This document shows positions 45,375 through 60,680 of a stretch of DNA of 64,000 bases, in pieces. A program made the translations under genes and the position numbers. Numbering within the stretch: the first letter of the stretch is position 1; each line of letters begins with the position of its first letter. Under the pieces are notes generated by a model, which saw only the letters and a program-made list of their open reading frames with translations, searched no databases and was not told the origin of the DNA. Source of the stretch: Diphasiastrum complanatum (lineage: Eukaryota > Streptophyta > Lycopodiopsida > Lycopodiales > Lycopodiaceae); assembly GCA_029204225.1 (NCBI GenBank), contig CM055097.1, forward strand, positions 49,234,153 to 49,298,152, read 5' to 3'.

Positions 45375-46620
45375 TGTTGTAAAGCTACCTTTACAAGCTT
45401 TACTTCCGGCGCCATCGGCGCCAGCTATGTCCCCGGCGCCAGCAGCGCCCCTGCTGCTCCCGGCGCCAACGGCGCCGGCGCTGCTCCCGGCGCCACTGTG
45501 ACCAAAATCCAGTCGGCGCCAAGTTCCTATGGCTGAAAATCTTTGATCGGTTCTAGCGGAGTCCAGAGAGCTCAGATCGATGTGCAATCACCTCACACGA
45601 TCTAGGCATGATTAAAGGAAGCCTGGGGATCAATAAAATCTAGAGAGAGAAAATGACTTTCTAGAAAGAGAAAATCCTAGAGAGAGAAAAACGTGCTTTA
45701 CCAGCTTGGGTAGAGTGCTTGGTATGAGGGGGGGTGCCGAATCACACCAATACTATAGGAGAGTGCGGGTTGCGACTCAGGGCGAGCTCCAACCAAGTCT
45801 CAGCCTCCCTTGCTGGAATGTTGTCATGGCTCTCGCCTTGGCATGCTAGCGCCCCGGAGACTAGGGTCGGTCACACACTTGAAATGTAACCTTCTCAGAT
45901 TTATCAATAAAGTGGGATTTTTCTCAAACTGACTCTGATTACCTTCTAGGTTTCAGTGTTCGGTAAAAGCGCCAGTTGTAAGGCCGCTTTCAAAATTTTT
46001 AACTTGGCACATAGCTGAGGGTCGTATCCCGGGACGCCAGCGGTATGCCGTCGGGACCATTCGGTCCGTGGCGCCAGCGGTATGCTGTCGGGACCATTTG
46101 GTCCAGGAACTGGTTGTTTCCATATCTGTCGCGGCTTGTGGTTCTGAGTGTGCCTTGCATGAACGTGAATGGGTTAAGCTCTTGGGGAACGGGCTCTAAC
46201 CTGTCGGCTGAGTTGGATGGCTTGCTTGGGTGGATGTTACCTGTTTATGGCTGTTCAGTCTGGCGTGGCGCCAGGTTGGCTTCAAGCGCTCGTGACGAAG
46301 CTTTCAGTTGGTTAAGTTTGATGTAAGTCAAACCGCTTGCTTGGAATGGATGTTACTCGTTTGTAACGAAGCTTTCGAGTTGGTTAAGTTTGATGTATGT
46401 CGGGCGGCTTGCTTGGAGGGAAGTCACCCACGTGGGGACCCCCGATCCGGCATGGCGCCAGGTTGGACCTCAATGTTGGTTTTCGGAACTTCAAGTTGGT
46501 TAAGTCTGATCGTTGTTGGCGAGTTGGCTGCTTGTATGTCAAGTGGGTTTGGATGGCAAGAGTTGAAGGCTGGGAAGCTAAGTCGTGGTTCCCGGCTCCC
46601 TTTGGGATGCCTGCGCTACA
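45375..46620 (+). repeat. 3' LTR of the LARD-like element
   Basis: 1246 bp. It contains a longer GGCGCC-rich array (about 45408-45495) than the 5' LTR and is otherwise almost identical to it. Confidence 0.95.
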
Positions 46621-46689
46621 CAGGGGCCCTTTGCAGTGGTTCTCTTTCTCACTTTGGAGAATGTTAGAGCTTTGCTTAAAGATTTTTAA

Positions 46690-49205
<2,516 letters not shown>

Positions 49206-49926
49206 GAATGTTTGTCCTTGGCTTTGGCAATTGTTCGTAATCATGGGCGAAGTTTGCATTCTAAAAAGAAATCTATTTCCTTCCAACCCTAGCTGGGATT
49301 CCCTCGTCCATCGGTTATGAAATCTGCAATGACTCTTCTTCAATAGGTGGTCACAATATAGACAATCCCGATCTAGTTGCAGCAGATGATGATGAATGCG
49401 TACGTTTTGCAGTTTTACTGTAAGTTTATCATATGTGTGTGTTCCATTAAATTTTATAAACTAAGAACTCCAATTTTGTTATGCAAAATACACTTGTGAT
49501 CGATGACTTTGCTACTCGTCAAGGGGGCTTCAGACAATAGTCATCATCTTTCCACAGAGATAGTGGTCTCGGCCACTACTTGAGGCACTTTTAGAAAAAT
49601 GAAATTTGTGTTGTTCATTCCAAACTCAGTCCAATTGGAGAGACTCTGATAATGGCTGTGAAAGCCTTACTTATTATTTAGGTGGACATAAATTTGCTAA
49701 AGCAAATAAGATAATTTTTGTAAATAGATCGTATGTTTTGAACATATTAGGATTTGTAGATGGGAATATACCATCAAGGAGTTCCCATTATTCATTGTAT
49801 GCAACGTATATAGACTTGAGTGGTAACAAGGACAATGCGCATCTTTTGGGTGCTTATGCAAGTAGAGAGTTACTGCATGATAGCACAACAATTGGACAAG
49901 ATGAAATATCAGATCCCACTGAATGA
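49206..49926 (+). pseudogene. Gene F, copy B: diverged, broken copy
   Basis: The first exon runs to about 49420 and contains EECLSLALAIVRN, LGFPRPSVM and, after an indel, GGHNIDNPDLVAADDDECVRF, matching copy A. A donor GTAAGT follows at 49421. The acceptor expected near 49490 reads TGCAA instead of TGCAG. The second exon contains IDDFATRQGGF, SGLGHYLRHF, ETLIMAVKALL, GGHKFAKANKIIFV and HYSLYATYIDLSG, ending at 49926. In-frame stops (after GFRQ and after LRHF) and a frameshift before GGHKF show it is dead. Function is unknown. It converges on gene R with 66 bp between stops. Confidence 0.7.
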
Positions 49927-49992
49927 AACTTTGTATATATTGAATATTATGAATACAATTTACATTTGTAGCATCTTTGTAGCTCTAAATTT

Positions 49993-51450
49993 TTAGTTTC
50001 TTTGTTGCTCAATGAATTTGCAAGCTTTTCTAAATTTGTCATAATTTGAAGATTTGGTGACCTGTCGAATTTGAACTCTACGGAAGAACCATTGAAATAA
50101 TTGACAAATATAGTTTCGTTTTTCATTGATTCCTCCATGTTGTGTATTTCGATGAAATGCTGCCCGTGCTTGCCAATGTAACTTCTCCATCCCTTGTGAT
50201 AACCAAACACTTAGGCTTCCATATGTGTTTGCAAAAAATGATGTGTGATTTCTTAGTATGTGCTGCACATGTCAAAATCGTAATGTCAGTTTTATGCTTG
50301 GATCAAAATATATAGTTGAATTGAAAGATGCTCTGAGCATGCATACTAACCATGTAATGAGTGATGTGATCTTCTCCCCATGCTTTTGATACTGCATCAA
50401 CAAAATCGATACAAGTCTTTTGTAGAGCTCTCTTATCAATATCAAAAAATTTGTCTTTTCTTAATATTTTAATCATACTGTCAAGCTTCCTCCATACATC
50501 AACTTTCAATAATCTAGATGTGCTGGTCACCCCTAAGTCTTGAGTGGCAACAACAATATCTTTTCAGACTGAGTGTTGAATATTAGAAGCCTTACAAGTA
50601 TGGTTTGATAGGAATCGACGTGCTTTTGCTCCTCCTATGCTTGGCTTAGTAGGCATATTTCCTAACTTTCCTGAAAGTTTTTCATCTTTCTATATTTTGA
50701 AATTTATGAAGTCCTACTTTCGATAAAACAGCTTCTAATCGACAGATAGCTTCCTTCGTTGATGATTTTGGCTTACTATTCCAAGCAAAAACTATATGAA
50801 GATAAACGAGCTTCTCTATTATCCTAACTTTTACATGAAGAGTGCAAACATGCACATTTTTCAAGGGAATAGGCAATACAGGCTTCCAGTTTGGATCTGC
50901 ATTTTCTATAGTAATTCTTGTACTTCTAGTTACATCTTTTTCCATTTTCATGCAGTATAAACAAGTAATTTATGTACTTCTAGTTACATCTTTCACCATT
51001 TGCCATTTCCAAATCATCTACTAAGTGGCATTCAACATTGAAGTCTCCAAGTCCTGGAACATTGAGAAATCCTCCGTCCATATGGTCCTTGGTGATCCTA
51101 GGGTAAGATGTCCTCGAAAATATCCATGATAATATATCATGATTCTCCTTCAGTACATGTCCAAAGAATAAAGCCAACTTAGTTAAATAAGAATTCTTAC
51201 TATCCATTGAATCTAATCTAATAATGAAAAAAATTACCTGAAAAGCTGCCAACCACCATATATCATTTTTATATTGGACACTGAATCTGAAGTCTCCTTG
51301 GTCCACTATTTGTGATAGTGCACCATTCATGAGAGTTATACTAACTCTCTCCATCTTCTGCCCTTTCACAATCTCTGACTCATCTAACTTTAGTACTATG
51401 ATTATTTTACCATTCACCTTTTCAAAGCTTATATCATAAAATGTGACCAT
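49993..51450 (-). pseudogene. Gene R, copy B: unrecognised spliced gene
   Basis: Minus-strand blocks in order: an N-terminal part beginning MVTFYDISFEKVNGK and reaching WWLAAFQ, with a donor-like CAG/GTAATT; LALFFGHVLKENHDI and PRITKDHMDGGF; DPNWKPVLPIPLKNVHVC and VRIIEKLVYLHIVFAWNSK (50951-50682); after a frameshift SIGGAKARRFLSNHTCKASN; LLKVDVWRKLDSMIKILRKD to KAWGEDHITHYM (50350); an intron GTTAGT...TGTGCAG; and a last exon with SVWLSQGMEKLHWQARAAFH, TQHGG and LFQWFFRRVQIR, ending at 49993. At least one frameshift and one stop are present. The intron position and motifs match copy A. No known family was recognised. Confidence 0.68.
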
Positions 51451-52421
51451 GTATGTTAGTAAGTGATTTAGATCAACAAAGAAGTTATTTGATGAATTAT
51501 AAAATATTCATCTTCCATGAGTTTCATACACTTCCTCAATATGAAATGGGATACCAATGATCTTATGCATACCTATGTCAAACATGTGTCATAGCTGAGC
51601 ATCAGTTGTTATCCATGTCTGAAACAAGATTCACTATCTTATCAGCTCAATTGCAAATACAAATCATACGTCCAATCTTCCTATCATGAATTTCATCATT
51701 AGCAATACATTTTGTCCTAAAACGAAACCGTATCAGGGCAGATGTTGTATTGATCAGTATAAGGACGAACCGAATGTATTAAGTTGACATTAACATTCTA
51801 CACATAAGAAGCTATCTTGCAATACACAGAATACAAAGAGACTTGACTCTTGCATTAGTGCTAGGACAGATCCATGCCATACTAACTCCAAGGACCTCCC
51901 ACGAAGACAGTTAGGAGTCCAAAAACCTTATAGCTTGGGCAATCCATGCCATACAAGCCCGCCAAAGCCAAACCCTAAACAAGTACATAGCTCACCTACA
52001 GCAGCCGCTTTATGTGTTATAAATTCCTACTGTGTTATTATCATCATAATCCAATCCTCATCAAATTAAAATATGAAACATAAATCTTCATAATTATATT
52101 TTTGAAAACATTCAATCTTAACATATCATGAAGTTTCTCATGCATAAATAAACCATATTGTACTATCGTCGACATGCTTGCATAAACCCTAAATTGGGTG
52201 AGAAGATTCATACCGGTGTAATTTCATGTAGCTTCATACTTGGATGTGAGGCAAAGACATCTCTTGCGAGTTACCCATCTCCAACTGGTTAGGCGAAACA
52301 CCCTCCTTAGGTACTAATGATTCCAATGCGAAAGTAATGGGCTAATGGTAGCTCAATGTCCTTACTAGATTATCTAATTTCAAGAAAGGTACTCTGATTA
52401 GTCAAGCGTGATTCATCATAA
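51451..52421. other. About 1 kb without a recognisable gene
   Basis: AT-rich flank between gene R copy B and a truncated copia. No termini or domains were seen. Confidence 0.5.
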
Positions 52422-54105
52422 GTGCATCCTTTATGTGTTGAAGATCTTGCAAAACCCGAGGAGGAGCTTCTTGAGAATGATCTTCTGAAAGATCAAGATC
52501 AAGAACCAAAGGGGCCGAGAAGATCCACAAGGAGCAAGGCCAAGCCTTCAAGGCTCAGATACTTTGAGAAAGGAAAGCAAAGGGAAGACGCAACTCCTTC
52601 TACCTCTTACTCTTTTCTAACCACAATGCTTGAAGAGCCATCATGTTATGAAGATGCAAGTATATCACAAGTTTGGAGTTCATGTAAGTGGATCTATAGA
52701 TTAAAGTACAATCAAGATGGATCTATAAGTAAGCACAAAGCTAGATTGGTTGCTAAGGGGTTTCTTCAAACTAAAGGCATAGATTATGAAGAAACATTTG
52801 CACCTATAGCAAAGCTTGTAGCTATTAGATTGATCATTTGTATTGCTACTTTGTTCAAGTGGAATCTCTATCAAATAGATGTGACCAGTGCATTTCTGAA
52901 TGGCTACTTGGAGGAGGAAATATACATGTTGCAACCTGAGGGCTTCATCAAGGATGGTGAGGAGGACAAGGTTTTCCACTTAAGGAAGAGCCTATATGGC
53001 CCGAAGCAAGCACCTAGAGCTTGGTACTCTAGGTTGCATGATTTCTCTACTCCCTTGGCTTTGTGATTAGCTCTTATGAGCCTTCTTTGTACATCAAATG
53101 TAATGATGGAAAGATCATCATTTTAGTTCTTTATGTTGATGATATCATATTGACAGGAAATGATGGTGAAGGCATAAGAAAAATTAAAGCTTCTTTGTCT
53201 AGTGAATTCAAGATGGTAGATCTAGGACTTCTTAAGTTCATACTTGGAATAGAAGTTTCTAGAGGTGATAATTTTTCTTTTATAAGTCAATCAGAGTATG
53301 CTACTTCCATTCTTGAAAGGTTTGGGATGAAAGATTGTAAAGGGATTGACACCCTATGGAGCAAGTTTGTAAAGTTTCTGATGATGGTGATGAAGCATCC
53401 TTTGAGGACATCACACTCTTTAGAAAGCTTCTAGGGTCCTTAATCTATTTGACAATCACTAGACCAAAATTGAGTTATAGTGTAAGAAAGCTAAGTCAAT
53501 ATATGCAAGGTCCCTTGATGCATCATTGGAAAAGTGCCAAGAGAGTACTTAGATATGTCTCTTCTACTAGATTTTTTGGCATTCTCTATCAAGGATCTAA
53601 CTTGTACTTGAGGGCATATTCGGATTCAGATTTTGCAAGAGACAAGATGGATAGAAGATCCATAAGTGCATTTGCCACTTTCCTTATGGAGAAGTGATAT
53701 CTTGCCTTTCCAAAAAGCAAAATACAATCTCTCTTTCCTCTTGTGAAGCCGAGTACAAGGCATTGACTTCAACAACCAAAGAACTCCTATGGCTAAGAAG
53801 ACTTTTGGTAGAACTACAAGTGCTAAAGATCAAGGAGATCCCTTGCATCTATTGTGACAATCAAGCTTCTCAACAAATTGCTACCAATCCGATCTTCCAT
53901 GCTAGAACAAAGCATATTGAGATAGCTCGTCACTTTGTGAGGGAGAAGGTGCAATCCAAGGAGATACAACTTCATCATGTGCCAGTGCATAGCTAATATC
54001 TTAACCAAGCCATTGCCTAAAGATCCAGTCTTTAAATTAAGATATGCTCTTGGAACTGTAGATAGATGTATATTAGACTTATCAAGTTAGAAGTGAGGAG
54101 GAGTG
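52422..54105 (+). pseudogene. 5'-truncated copia RT and RNase H
   Basis: Homology starts in the linker (GPRRSTRSKAKPSRLRY), passes through KWIYRLKYNQDGS, the RT with YVDDIILTG near 53129, LLGSLIYLTITRP, and RNase H SSCEAEYKALTS near 53740, ending near HVPVHS (53996) and the tail to 54093. Frame changes occur near 53050, 53370 and 53690. A polypurine tract GTGAGGAGGAG (54095-54105) precedes the 3' LTR start. It is related to the 1.2-7.5 kb copia. Confidence 0.92.
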
Positions 54106-54121
54106 TTAAAAATGTCACTTC
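54106..54121 (+). repeat. First 16 bp of the copia 3' LTR
   Basis: TGTTAAAAATGTCACTTC follows the polypurine tract; only its first 16 bases lie in this block. The gypsy element enters after ACTTC (54117-54121). The LTR resumes at 61383 beyond the second ACTTC. Confidence 0.85.
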
Positions 54122-55380
54122 TGTAATGCCACGAAAATGTTAAATATTGAATATCAACACAAATATGACATGATATACTTGAAAATGACGATATGAGCTG
54201 GTTAAGTATAAATCATGAAGAGGCCTAAGTCATTTTTCGAGAATATATCTCCTAAGTACTTGCCTTGTAATTAAGGGCAAGACCTTTAAAAGGAAAAGAC
54301 ATTGTTTGGATAACCTGGGTCGTCCATACGAAACGACTAGATACGAAAAAACATGTTAAACTAGAGTAACTTTAACTCATAAGTTAAGTATACCTCATAT
54401 GGTATAGTTGAACATATTTTTAGTCTAATTGTTAACTAGACCCTTTCGCGGGAGCGACGCACCTATTGTTTAAGAGGTGTGTTTGTTCGTCCTGTAGGAC
54501 ATATATAGATCTCACACTTCAGTCTTGATCATCGAGAGAGAAGAGTTTATACTTATGTAAGAGATTGAAGAAGTGAATAGAGTTTTGTGAGTTATTCTCT
54601 CTTATCTTTGTTCTCCGCACTGCTGAGTGTGAGTGATCTTGAGTCTGCTAACAATCTCTAATGCATTTCATAAATTACTCTCTGATCAGACAGACGCTCT
54701 AGTGCATTACAGTTGTTTGCTGTGTATCTGTAAAGCATGCTCTAAAGAACTATCTTAAAACCATCTTATTCGTCTGTCGCAAATACTTTCTTTTCGGCAC
54801 TCGAATAACGAACTATCTATGGTACAGTCTAGCACGATCATTGAATAAAGCTGTATGTATACATATGAGATGACAGTCCCTGTGTGAAGAATTGAGTCTT
54901 TGATCTGTTTTCTTGATTGGCATTGACATAAGTTTCTAACGTGTTCTAAAACTCTTCATGTTCTTTAACCATTAAGTTGGGCTTTAGTTGTTGAGGACTT
55001 CTGTTTAGAAACGAATAGTTCGCGAACGCGATTAATTAATTGTCTGCACAGTTGCGAATATATCAAACAATTCTCGATCTCTGTTGACAGCTTAATCAGC
55101 CAGAGTGTAGTACTGTTGTACTACTCTGATAACATCTCATATGTAGAACGCGCTTCCTTCAATTTGATAGAGGCCAGATTGTTGTTTTGAATTTATTAAC
55201 ATTACCCATCCCAAACATAAGTAATACTGGTTACTTTTTAATGTCTGTTGACAACCAGAATAACACTCGAAACCACTTGTCATAAATTGTACGAAAAACA
55301 TAATTTTCTAACGCTGTCCTCTGTGGGAACGACATTATTTACTATAAAATCTATATTAACCATGTTGATATAGTACGACA
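54122..55380 (+). repeat. Left LTR of the gypsy element
   Basis: 1259 bp from TGTAATGCC to TAGTACGACA. Its left third aligns with the reverse complement of 29320-29650. A GAATAAAG polyadenylation-like word lies near 54843, just before the region shared with the right LTR. Confidence 0.9.
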
Positions 55381-55392
55381 TATACCAATTTT

Positions 55393-55410
55393 TGGCGCCG
55401 TTGCTGAGGA
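55393..55410 (+). other. Gypsy primer-binding site
   Basis: TGGCGCCGTTGCTGAGGA lies 12 bases after the LTR end. This site type is characteristic of plant Tat/Athila gypsy elements and is usually described as Asp-tRNA-primed. Confidence 0.85.
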
Positions 55411-55463
55411 TAGTTTTAGAAAAGTTATAAGAAATCTGACAAATCCATCTCCATCTCTAGTGT

Positions 55464-56820
55464 ATGTCAAATAGAGAATCCATATCAGAACGATACCATA
55501 AGCTTAGAGAGAAATTTTTACGAAGACAAAGTGAGAGTACTAGTCGAAGAAATCTAGATGAAATCACTGCCCAGTTACTTGAACTCCTAATTAGCTTCGG
55601 TATAGAGGGTCCTGCTGCACGTTTCACTTCTATCTCTAAAATTAAATACGATTATTTTAAAGGGAATTCTTTCGATGATGCAGATAGCTATGTCTCACAA
55701 TTCGAGTCGATCGCTAACGCGAATAACGAGGGAACTGATGTAGACAAACTACGAATCTTCCCTGGCCAGCTAAGAAAGTAGGCACGCATCTGGTACAACC
55801 AAGTTGAACCAGGCTATGTAGGAACCTGGTACTTGCTAAAGGATGCGTTTCTAAACCAGTTCAGAGATATCAGTTACAAATCTAGAATTCTCGGACGTGT
55901 GAACAATGTTCAGAAGAAGAGTAAAGAATCCCTTTGCAAATATACACCTAAGGTTAAAAATCTCATAGGAAAACTAACCGGTGTATATCCCGTGGATATG
56001 CAGATCGAATGGTTTTTGGCTGGTTTACCACCAAAGATTGATCGGTATTGTAGACAAGTGGACATGACCTCCTTAGCAGCAATAATAGCTAGTGCCGAAA
56101 ATTTTGAGACCTCAAAACTAGCACGAAAGCGATGATCAACTAAGAAATCTCGAAAGTCGAAGACTGATTCTAGTGACAACGATGATGATTCAGATTTTGA
56201 TTCAAATACCAGTTCTTCAAGTTCGGAATCTGAAAGCAGCGATTCATCAGAAGCTGACAAAGGAGAGAGAAAGAATAAACGGTGAACTAAACGAAAGGAT
56301 GACACGAAAGTTGTTGAGGATAAGTCGTCAGCTTCTAAAGTGGAAAAGTTTTGGAACAGTAATATGGCTGACCATAATAAAAAGTTTAATGACTTGAAAG
56401 TACATATCTCTGAAGTTGTAGATAAAAGACCAAAAGCGTCTTCTTCCAACTCAAGAATGTGGTGTACGAAATGTGGAACTTCTGGACACACTAAGGAAGA
56501 CTGCACTACTGTGAATGTCAAATACATTGAAGATCCTGCCCAGGAGGTACTTTTTATTTTTGAAAATGATGCGACTACTAACTATGTACAGGACACTGCA
56601 GCATCAGCCCAGCAGGACAGACCCAAGTTCGCACCAAGAAGACATAATCCTTCTAAATTTGTTGGACCAGCGAAGTCTCAAACCGCGACTAAACCAGTTT
56701 TGGGCAACTGCTACAACTGTGGAGAGCCGGGAGATTTTTCTCCTGACTGTCCTCAACCGCGAAAGCCGATTGGTTATGTACCATTATGCTCGAATTCAAA
56801 ACAACAAACAAATCTACGAC
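55464..56820 (+). pseudogene. Gypsy gag with two zinc knuckles
   Basis: The capsid region begins MSNRESISERYHKLR and continues with KYDYFKGNSFDDADSYV, a stop after GQLRK, WYNQVEPGYVGTW, and FLAGLPPKIDRYC to about 56135. An acidic Ser-rich linker follows. Knuckle one is intact (CTKCGTSGHTKEDC near 56463). Knuckle two has Asp in place of His (CYNCGEPGDFSPDC near 56710). Several stops and frameshifts are present. Gag would form the virus-like particle. Confidence 0.88.
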
Positions 56821-57349
56821 TAAAGAATATCTCAAAGATGACCCTGACTATGACCGCGATGCTGCGAAGTTATTTACAAAAGATATCTCGGCAAAAGCAA
56901 AGGAAATCATCAATGCTGAACTTCAGACAGCTACTGCAGAAAAGGTGGTCACTTTTGAGGAAGAGGACGAAGAAATCGCGAAGACAAAATTGTCTAGTGC
57001 TGTTATTGATAAACCAACCTCAAAATCGAAGACGAAAGAATATGACATCGTGATTGATATCGGATCTCTTCATTCGAACATTACTTTTGAACAGTTGTTG
57101 GCAGATAACACTTCTTACAGAAAGCAACTGAAAGGCCTTTCTGTGCCCAAAAAGAAGAAAAAAATTTCTCTGCCAGATGCCGATGTTTTGTCTATCGATT
57201 TAGGTGATCTCGGTGCACCTGAGATTGATATTACCATTGTGAGATGTCTGATCAAAAAAGTGCCAATTGACTTTGGTTCCAGTGTCAATATAATAACAGA
57301 AGACACAGCTCATGCTCCGGGGCTGACTGACATTCAACCAACACAGTGA
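56786..57349 (+). pseudogene. Gypsy linker and protease remnant
   Basis: An open frame of 187 codons. The C-terminal part holds an aspartic-protease-like loop, VPIDFGSSVNIITEDTA (near 57258-57310), where D-F-G-S replaces the usual D-G/S/T-G pattern. The frame stops at 57349, before RT. Confidence 0.75.
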
Positions 57350-57637
57350 AACATCAAGTTAGCTGATTCGACATGACAAAAACCTGTTGGAGAACTGAAG
57401 GATGTCACTGTCTACATTCAAGCCAAGCCATTCACAATAAATTTCATTGTTATCAAACCACTCGGTTTGTCATCCTATTCTGTGCTGATTTGACGACCTT
57501 GGCTTTATCAATCAAACGCAAGTGTACATTGGAGATCCATAGAGCTGAGATTTCAGACTGGTGAGACCAATAACGGAGGTAAGCCAGCAAAACAAATCAT
57601 AACCTGGAGTCGTGACAAATATGAAGGTGAAACTCCT

Positions 57638-59330
57638 TTGTCTGACACCAGCTCTACATCAGAAGAATCTTTGTATGCCTTGAATATTTTTTCCAATGAA
57701 TCTGATATTGAAGTGCAGTACTTTGAATGTTACGAGAATGTTGATGACGAAGAATTCTTCGATGTCTGCAACGCTGAAGCAGATGTTTCGTATAAAGAAA
57801 TTATCGTTGCACACGAACTCGAAAGAGTCTAACGATTCGAGTGACGAATCTGAACATGAATTTGGTAACAAGAACCAGGTTGACGACAAGAAAACATCTA
57901 TGGAGTCAATCATGTGCGAAATTCATGGCCATACCAAGGCCAGTATGACAGAAGGTATCATATTACAATATTCTACTGAACTGATTGAACTTGCACCTGG
58001 CAGATTTGTGCATGTTTCAAAGTCACTTGAAGAATTGGAGTTAGCGGAATTCACTGAACTATTGAAGGAGTATAAAGACGTTTTGCCTGGTCGCTCGACG
58101 ATTTGAAGGGTATACCTGCAGAATTCGAAGAGCACCATATTGATCTTAAGGAAGATGTTGTACCTGTTCGACAGAGACAGTATCGTCTCAATCCTAAGTA
58201 CTCTCTCATGGTCAAGGACGAACTTAATAAGCACCTTAAGGCAGGTATGATCTATCTCATCTTAAGTAGTGAATGAGTTTCACCCATTGTTGTCGTCCCA
58301 AAGAAGAAGACTGGCAAAATATGAATATGCCAGGATTTTTGCAAACTCCACATGGAAGGACCATCATCCTCTGTCTTTCACTGATTCCATCCTAGCTCAG
58401 GTTGCTGGTCAAGAGTGTTACAGTTTCTGTGACGGCTTTTCTGGATATAATCAGGTTGGAGTGCGAAAGGAGGATCATTCAAAGACCACATTCACTACGG
58501 ATTGGGGCACTTATGCCTACAACAAAATGCCCTTTGGTCTTTGTAACGCTCCAGTGACTTTTCAGTGAATCATGATGTAAATCTTTGCTGCCTTTCTGAG
58601 AACTTTTCTTAAAATATTTATTGATGATTTCGGTGTATACAGTGATATAAAGACACACCTACAGAAGCTGAAATTAACATTGCAACGGTGTCGAGATATT
58701 TGTTTATCTCTTCATCCAAAGAAATGTTTTTTTGGTATGAAAGAAGGAATATTGCTCAGACACAGAATATCTAACAGAGGAATAGAAGTCGACAAAGATA
58801 AAGTCGAGCTTATAAAAAATCTCCAGATACCAACCAATTTACATGAACTAAGAGCTTTCTTAGGACATGTTGGCTATTACAGGAGATTTATTCAAAATCA
58901 TGCTTCTATTGTTGCCTCTCTAACACATCTACTGAAGAAACAAGTGGAATACTTGTGGACGAATGAACAACAAAAAGCATTCAAAGATCTTAAGCAAAGG
59001 TTGATCAATGCTCCTATTCTGAGACCACCCAAGTGGGCTATTTCATTTCACAGTTATGTGGATGTTTCTGCATTTGCTATTGGTGTCTATCTAAGCTAGA
59101 AGGACGACCAGAAGAAGGATTATCCCATCTACTATGCGAGTCGACAGCTCAGTGCATCAGAGAAGAATTATTCGGCTATAGAAAGGGAAGCACTTGGCAT
59201 GATTTTCACTGTTAAAAAATTTCGGCATTACTTGCTAGGATATGCATTTATTTTCCATGTGGATCATTATGCTCTTAAGTATCTTGTAAATAAACCAGAT
59301 CTATCAAGACGAATTGCTCGATGGGTTCTA
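57638..59330 (+). pseudogene. Gypsy RT and RNase H
   Basis: The lead-in region is acidic (57638-58100). RT begins near 58080 (FEEHHIDLKEDV) and has CDGFSGYNQV, MPFGLCNAPVTFQ, the catalytic FIDDFGVYSD near 58617, and FLGHVGYYRRFIQNHA. RNase H follows from about 58990, with an altered frame after 59097. Stops and frameshifts occur near 58106, 58276, 58321 and 58567. Confidence 0.9.
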
Positions 59331-59385
59331 CTTATGTAGGAATTCACTTATCAAGTAGAGCTTCGTCAAGGAAAATATCATACGA

Positions 59386-60680
59386 ATGTTGATTATCTAT
59401 CGCGACTCAGCACCGGAAAAAGTGAAGACCCTATCAATGATGATTTTCCAGACGAACATTTATTCGAGATTTCATCTACAAATTCGCTATATTCTGATAT
59501 CATTACTTATCTTAAGGATCAGATATATCCGGATGGTTACGATTTGGAGCACAAGACAGTTTTTCAATATAAGGTAGCACCTTATACAATTATTAACAAT
59601 GTTCTGTACAAGCTTGGTTGCTGACCATCAACTACGAAGATGTCTCGAAACTGAAAACATTAAAAAGGTCATTAAAGCCTTATACTCAGAAGATGTTGGT
59701 GGACATTTTGCTTTGAAAAATAATGTTAATAAGATATTGACTGCCAAGTATTGGTGGCCAACAATGTTCAAGGATGTGTCAAACTTTATTTGTTCATGTG
59801 ATCCATGCCAGAAATCTGGTAAGCCTACAAAAGCAATGAATAGGCCGTTGACACCAATGCTGCCTCTTGCACCATTCGAGAAGTGGGAGATTGACATTGT
59901 CGTTCCAATCAGACCTGTGACTCGACATACAAAATGTCGTTATATTCTAGTTGCAACGGATTATGCCACAAAGAACGTTGAAGCAGAGGCGACGAAACGA
60001 AACGATGCAAAAATTGTCGCAACGTTCTTATTCAAATATATCATCACCAGATATGGTTGTCCACTCGAACTAGTAAGTGACCGAGGTACACATTTTTTAA
60101 ATGACACTATACGATTGCTGACAACTTACTTCCTGATCAAACACAAAAAAACTATACCGTCTAATCCAAAAGCAAACGGGTTGACAGAAAGAGCTAATGG
60201 AATTTTATGTAAGATCCTGAACAAAATTACTATTGCACATGCAACGGATTGGGATCAAAAACTATCATCAATTCTTTAGGCTTATCTCAACAAAGAGAAA
60301 ATCACGACGAAACAGACACCATATTTTCTTACATATGGTATCCATCCTATTTTGCCAATTGAATTTGAGGTGAAAACCTTTCGTATTCAAGCTCAACGAA
60401 CAGATGCAGAATGTATAAACGAAAGGTTGACTAGTATTGAAAAACTAGCTGAAGCTCGAGAGACTTCACAAAAACTAACGGAGGAAATCCAGAAACAAAG
60501 AAAAAAGAAATATGACAGTCATATAAAAAAATGTGATCTTAAAGCTGACGATTATGCGTTGATATATGACAGTTGCCATCAAAAGTTCCCTGGAAAATTC
60601 CATATGCGATGGCTTGGACCTTATAAAGTCATAGAGGTGTTTGACAATGGTTCTGTGCAACTTTAATCACTTGAAGGTGA
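59386..60680 (+). pseudogene. Gypsy integrase
   Basis: The HHCC zinc finger is partly preserved (GGHFALKNNVNKIL, then CDPCQKSG), but the first His appears as Tyr (LYSED). The catalytic core has D (WEIDIVVP), D (VSDRGTHF) and E (GLTERANG). A stop occurs near 60277. A C-terminal region with HMRWLGPYKVIEVFDNG ends near 60666. The third core signature is complete, but the frame is broken. Confidence 0.9.

Larger units (their letters stand above)
41571..46620 (+). mobile_element. Recent non-autonomous LTR retrotransposon (LARD-like)
   Basis: Two near-identical LTRs (41571-42771, 1201 bp; 45375-46620, 1246 bp) begin TGTTGTAAAG and end GCGCTACA. A perfect 5-bp duplication CAGGG flanks it (41566-41570 and 46621-46625). 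The 2603-bp interior has a primer-binding site and polypurine tract but no gag, protease, integrase or RT, so it must be mobilised by another element. Its size fits a large retrotransposon derivative. It is more GC-rich than its surroundings. Apart from an array-length change, the LTRs differ by only about seven substitutions by eye, so this is the youngest insertion in the window. Confidence 0.95.
40793..46689 (+). pseudogene. Mitochondrial dicarboxylate/UCP5-type carrier, split by a retrotransposon
   Basis: The sequence starts MGLKAFVEGGVASIVAGSLT and contains the three mitochondrial-carrier signatures: HPLDLIKVR, NPADVAMVR and NPINVVKTR. The last has Asn where the family usually has Asp. 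The family exchanges metabolites across the inner mitochondrial membrane; this plant subgroup is typically intronless and about 300 residues. The copy is broken three ways. First, about 35-40 residues after the first signature are deleted with a frameshift near 40925. Second, another frameshift lies near 41030-41040. Third, a 5050-bp LTR element is inserted after codon ...VTRQ at 41570. Coding sequence resumes at 46626 (GPFAVVLF) and ends LLKDF with a stop at 46687-46689. Confidence 0.95.
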
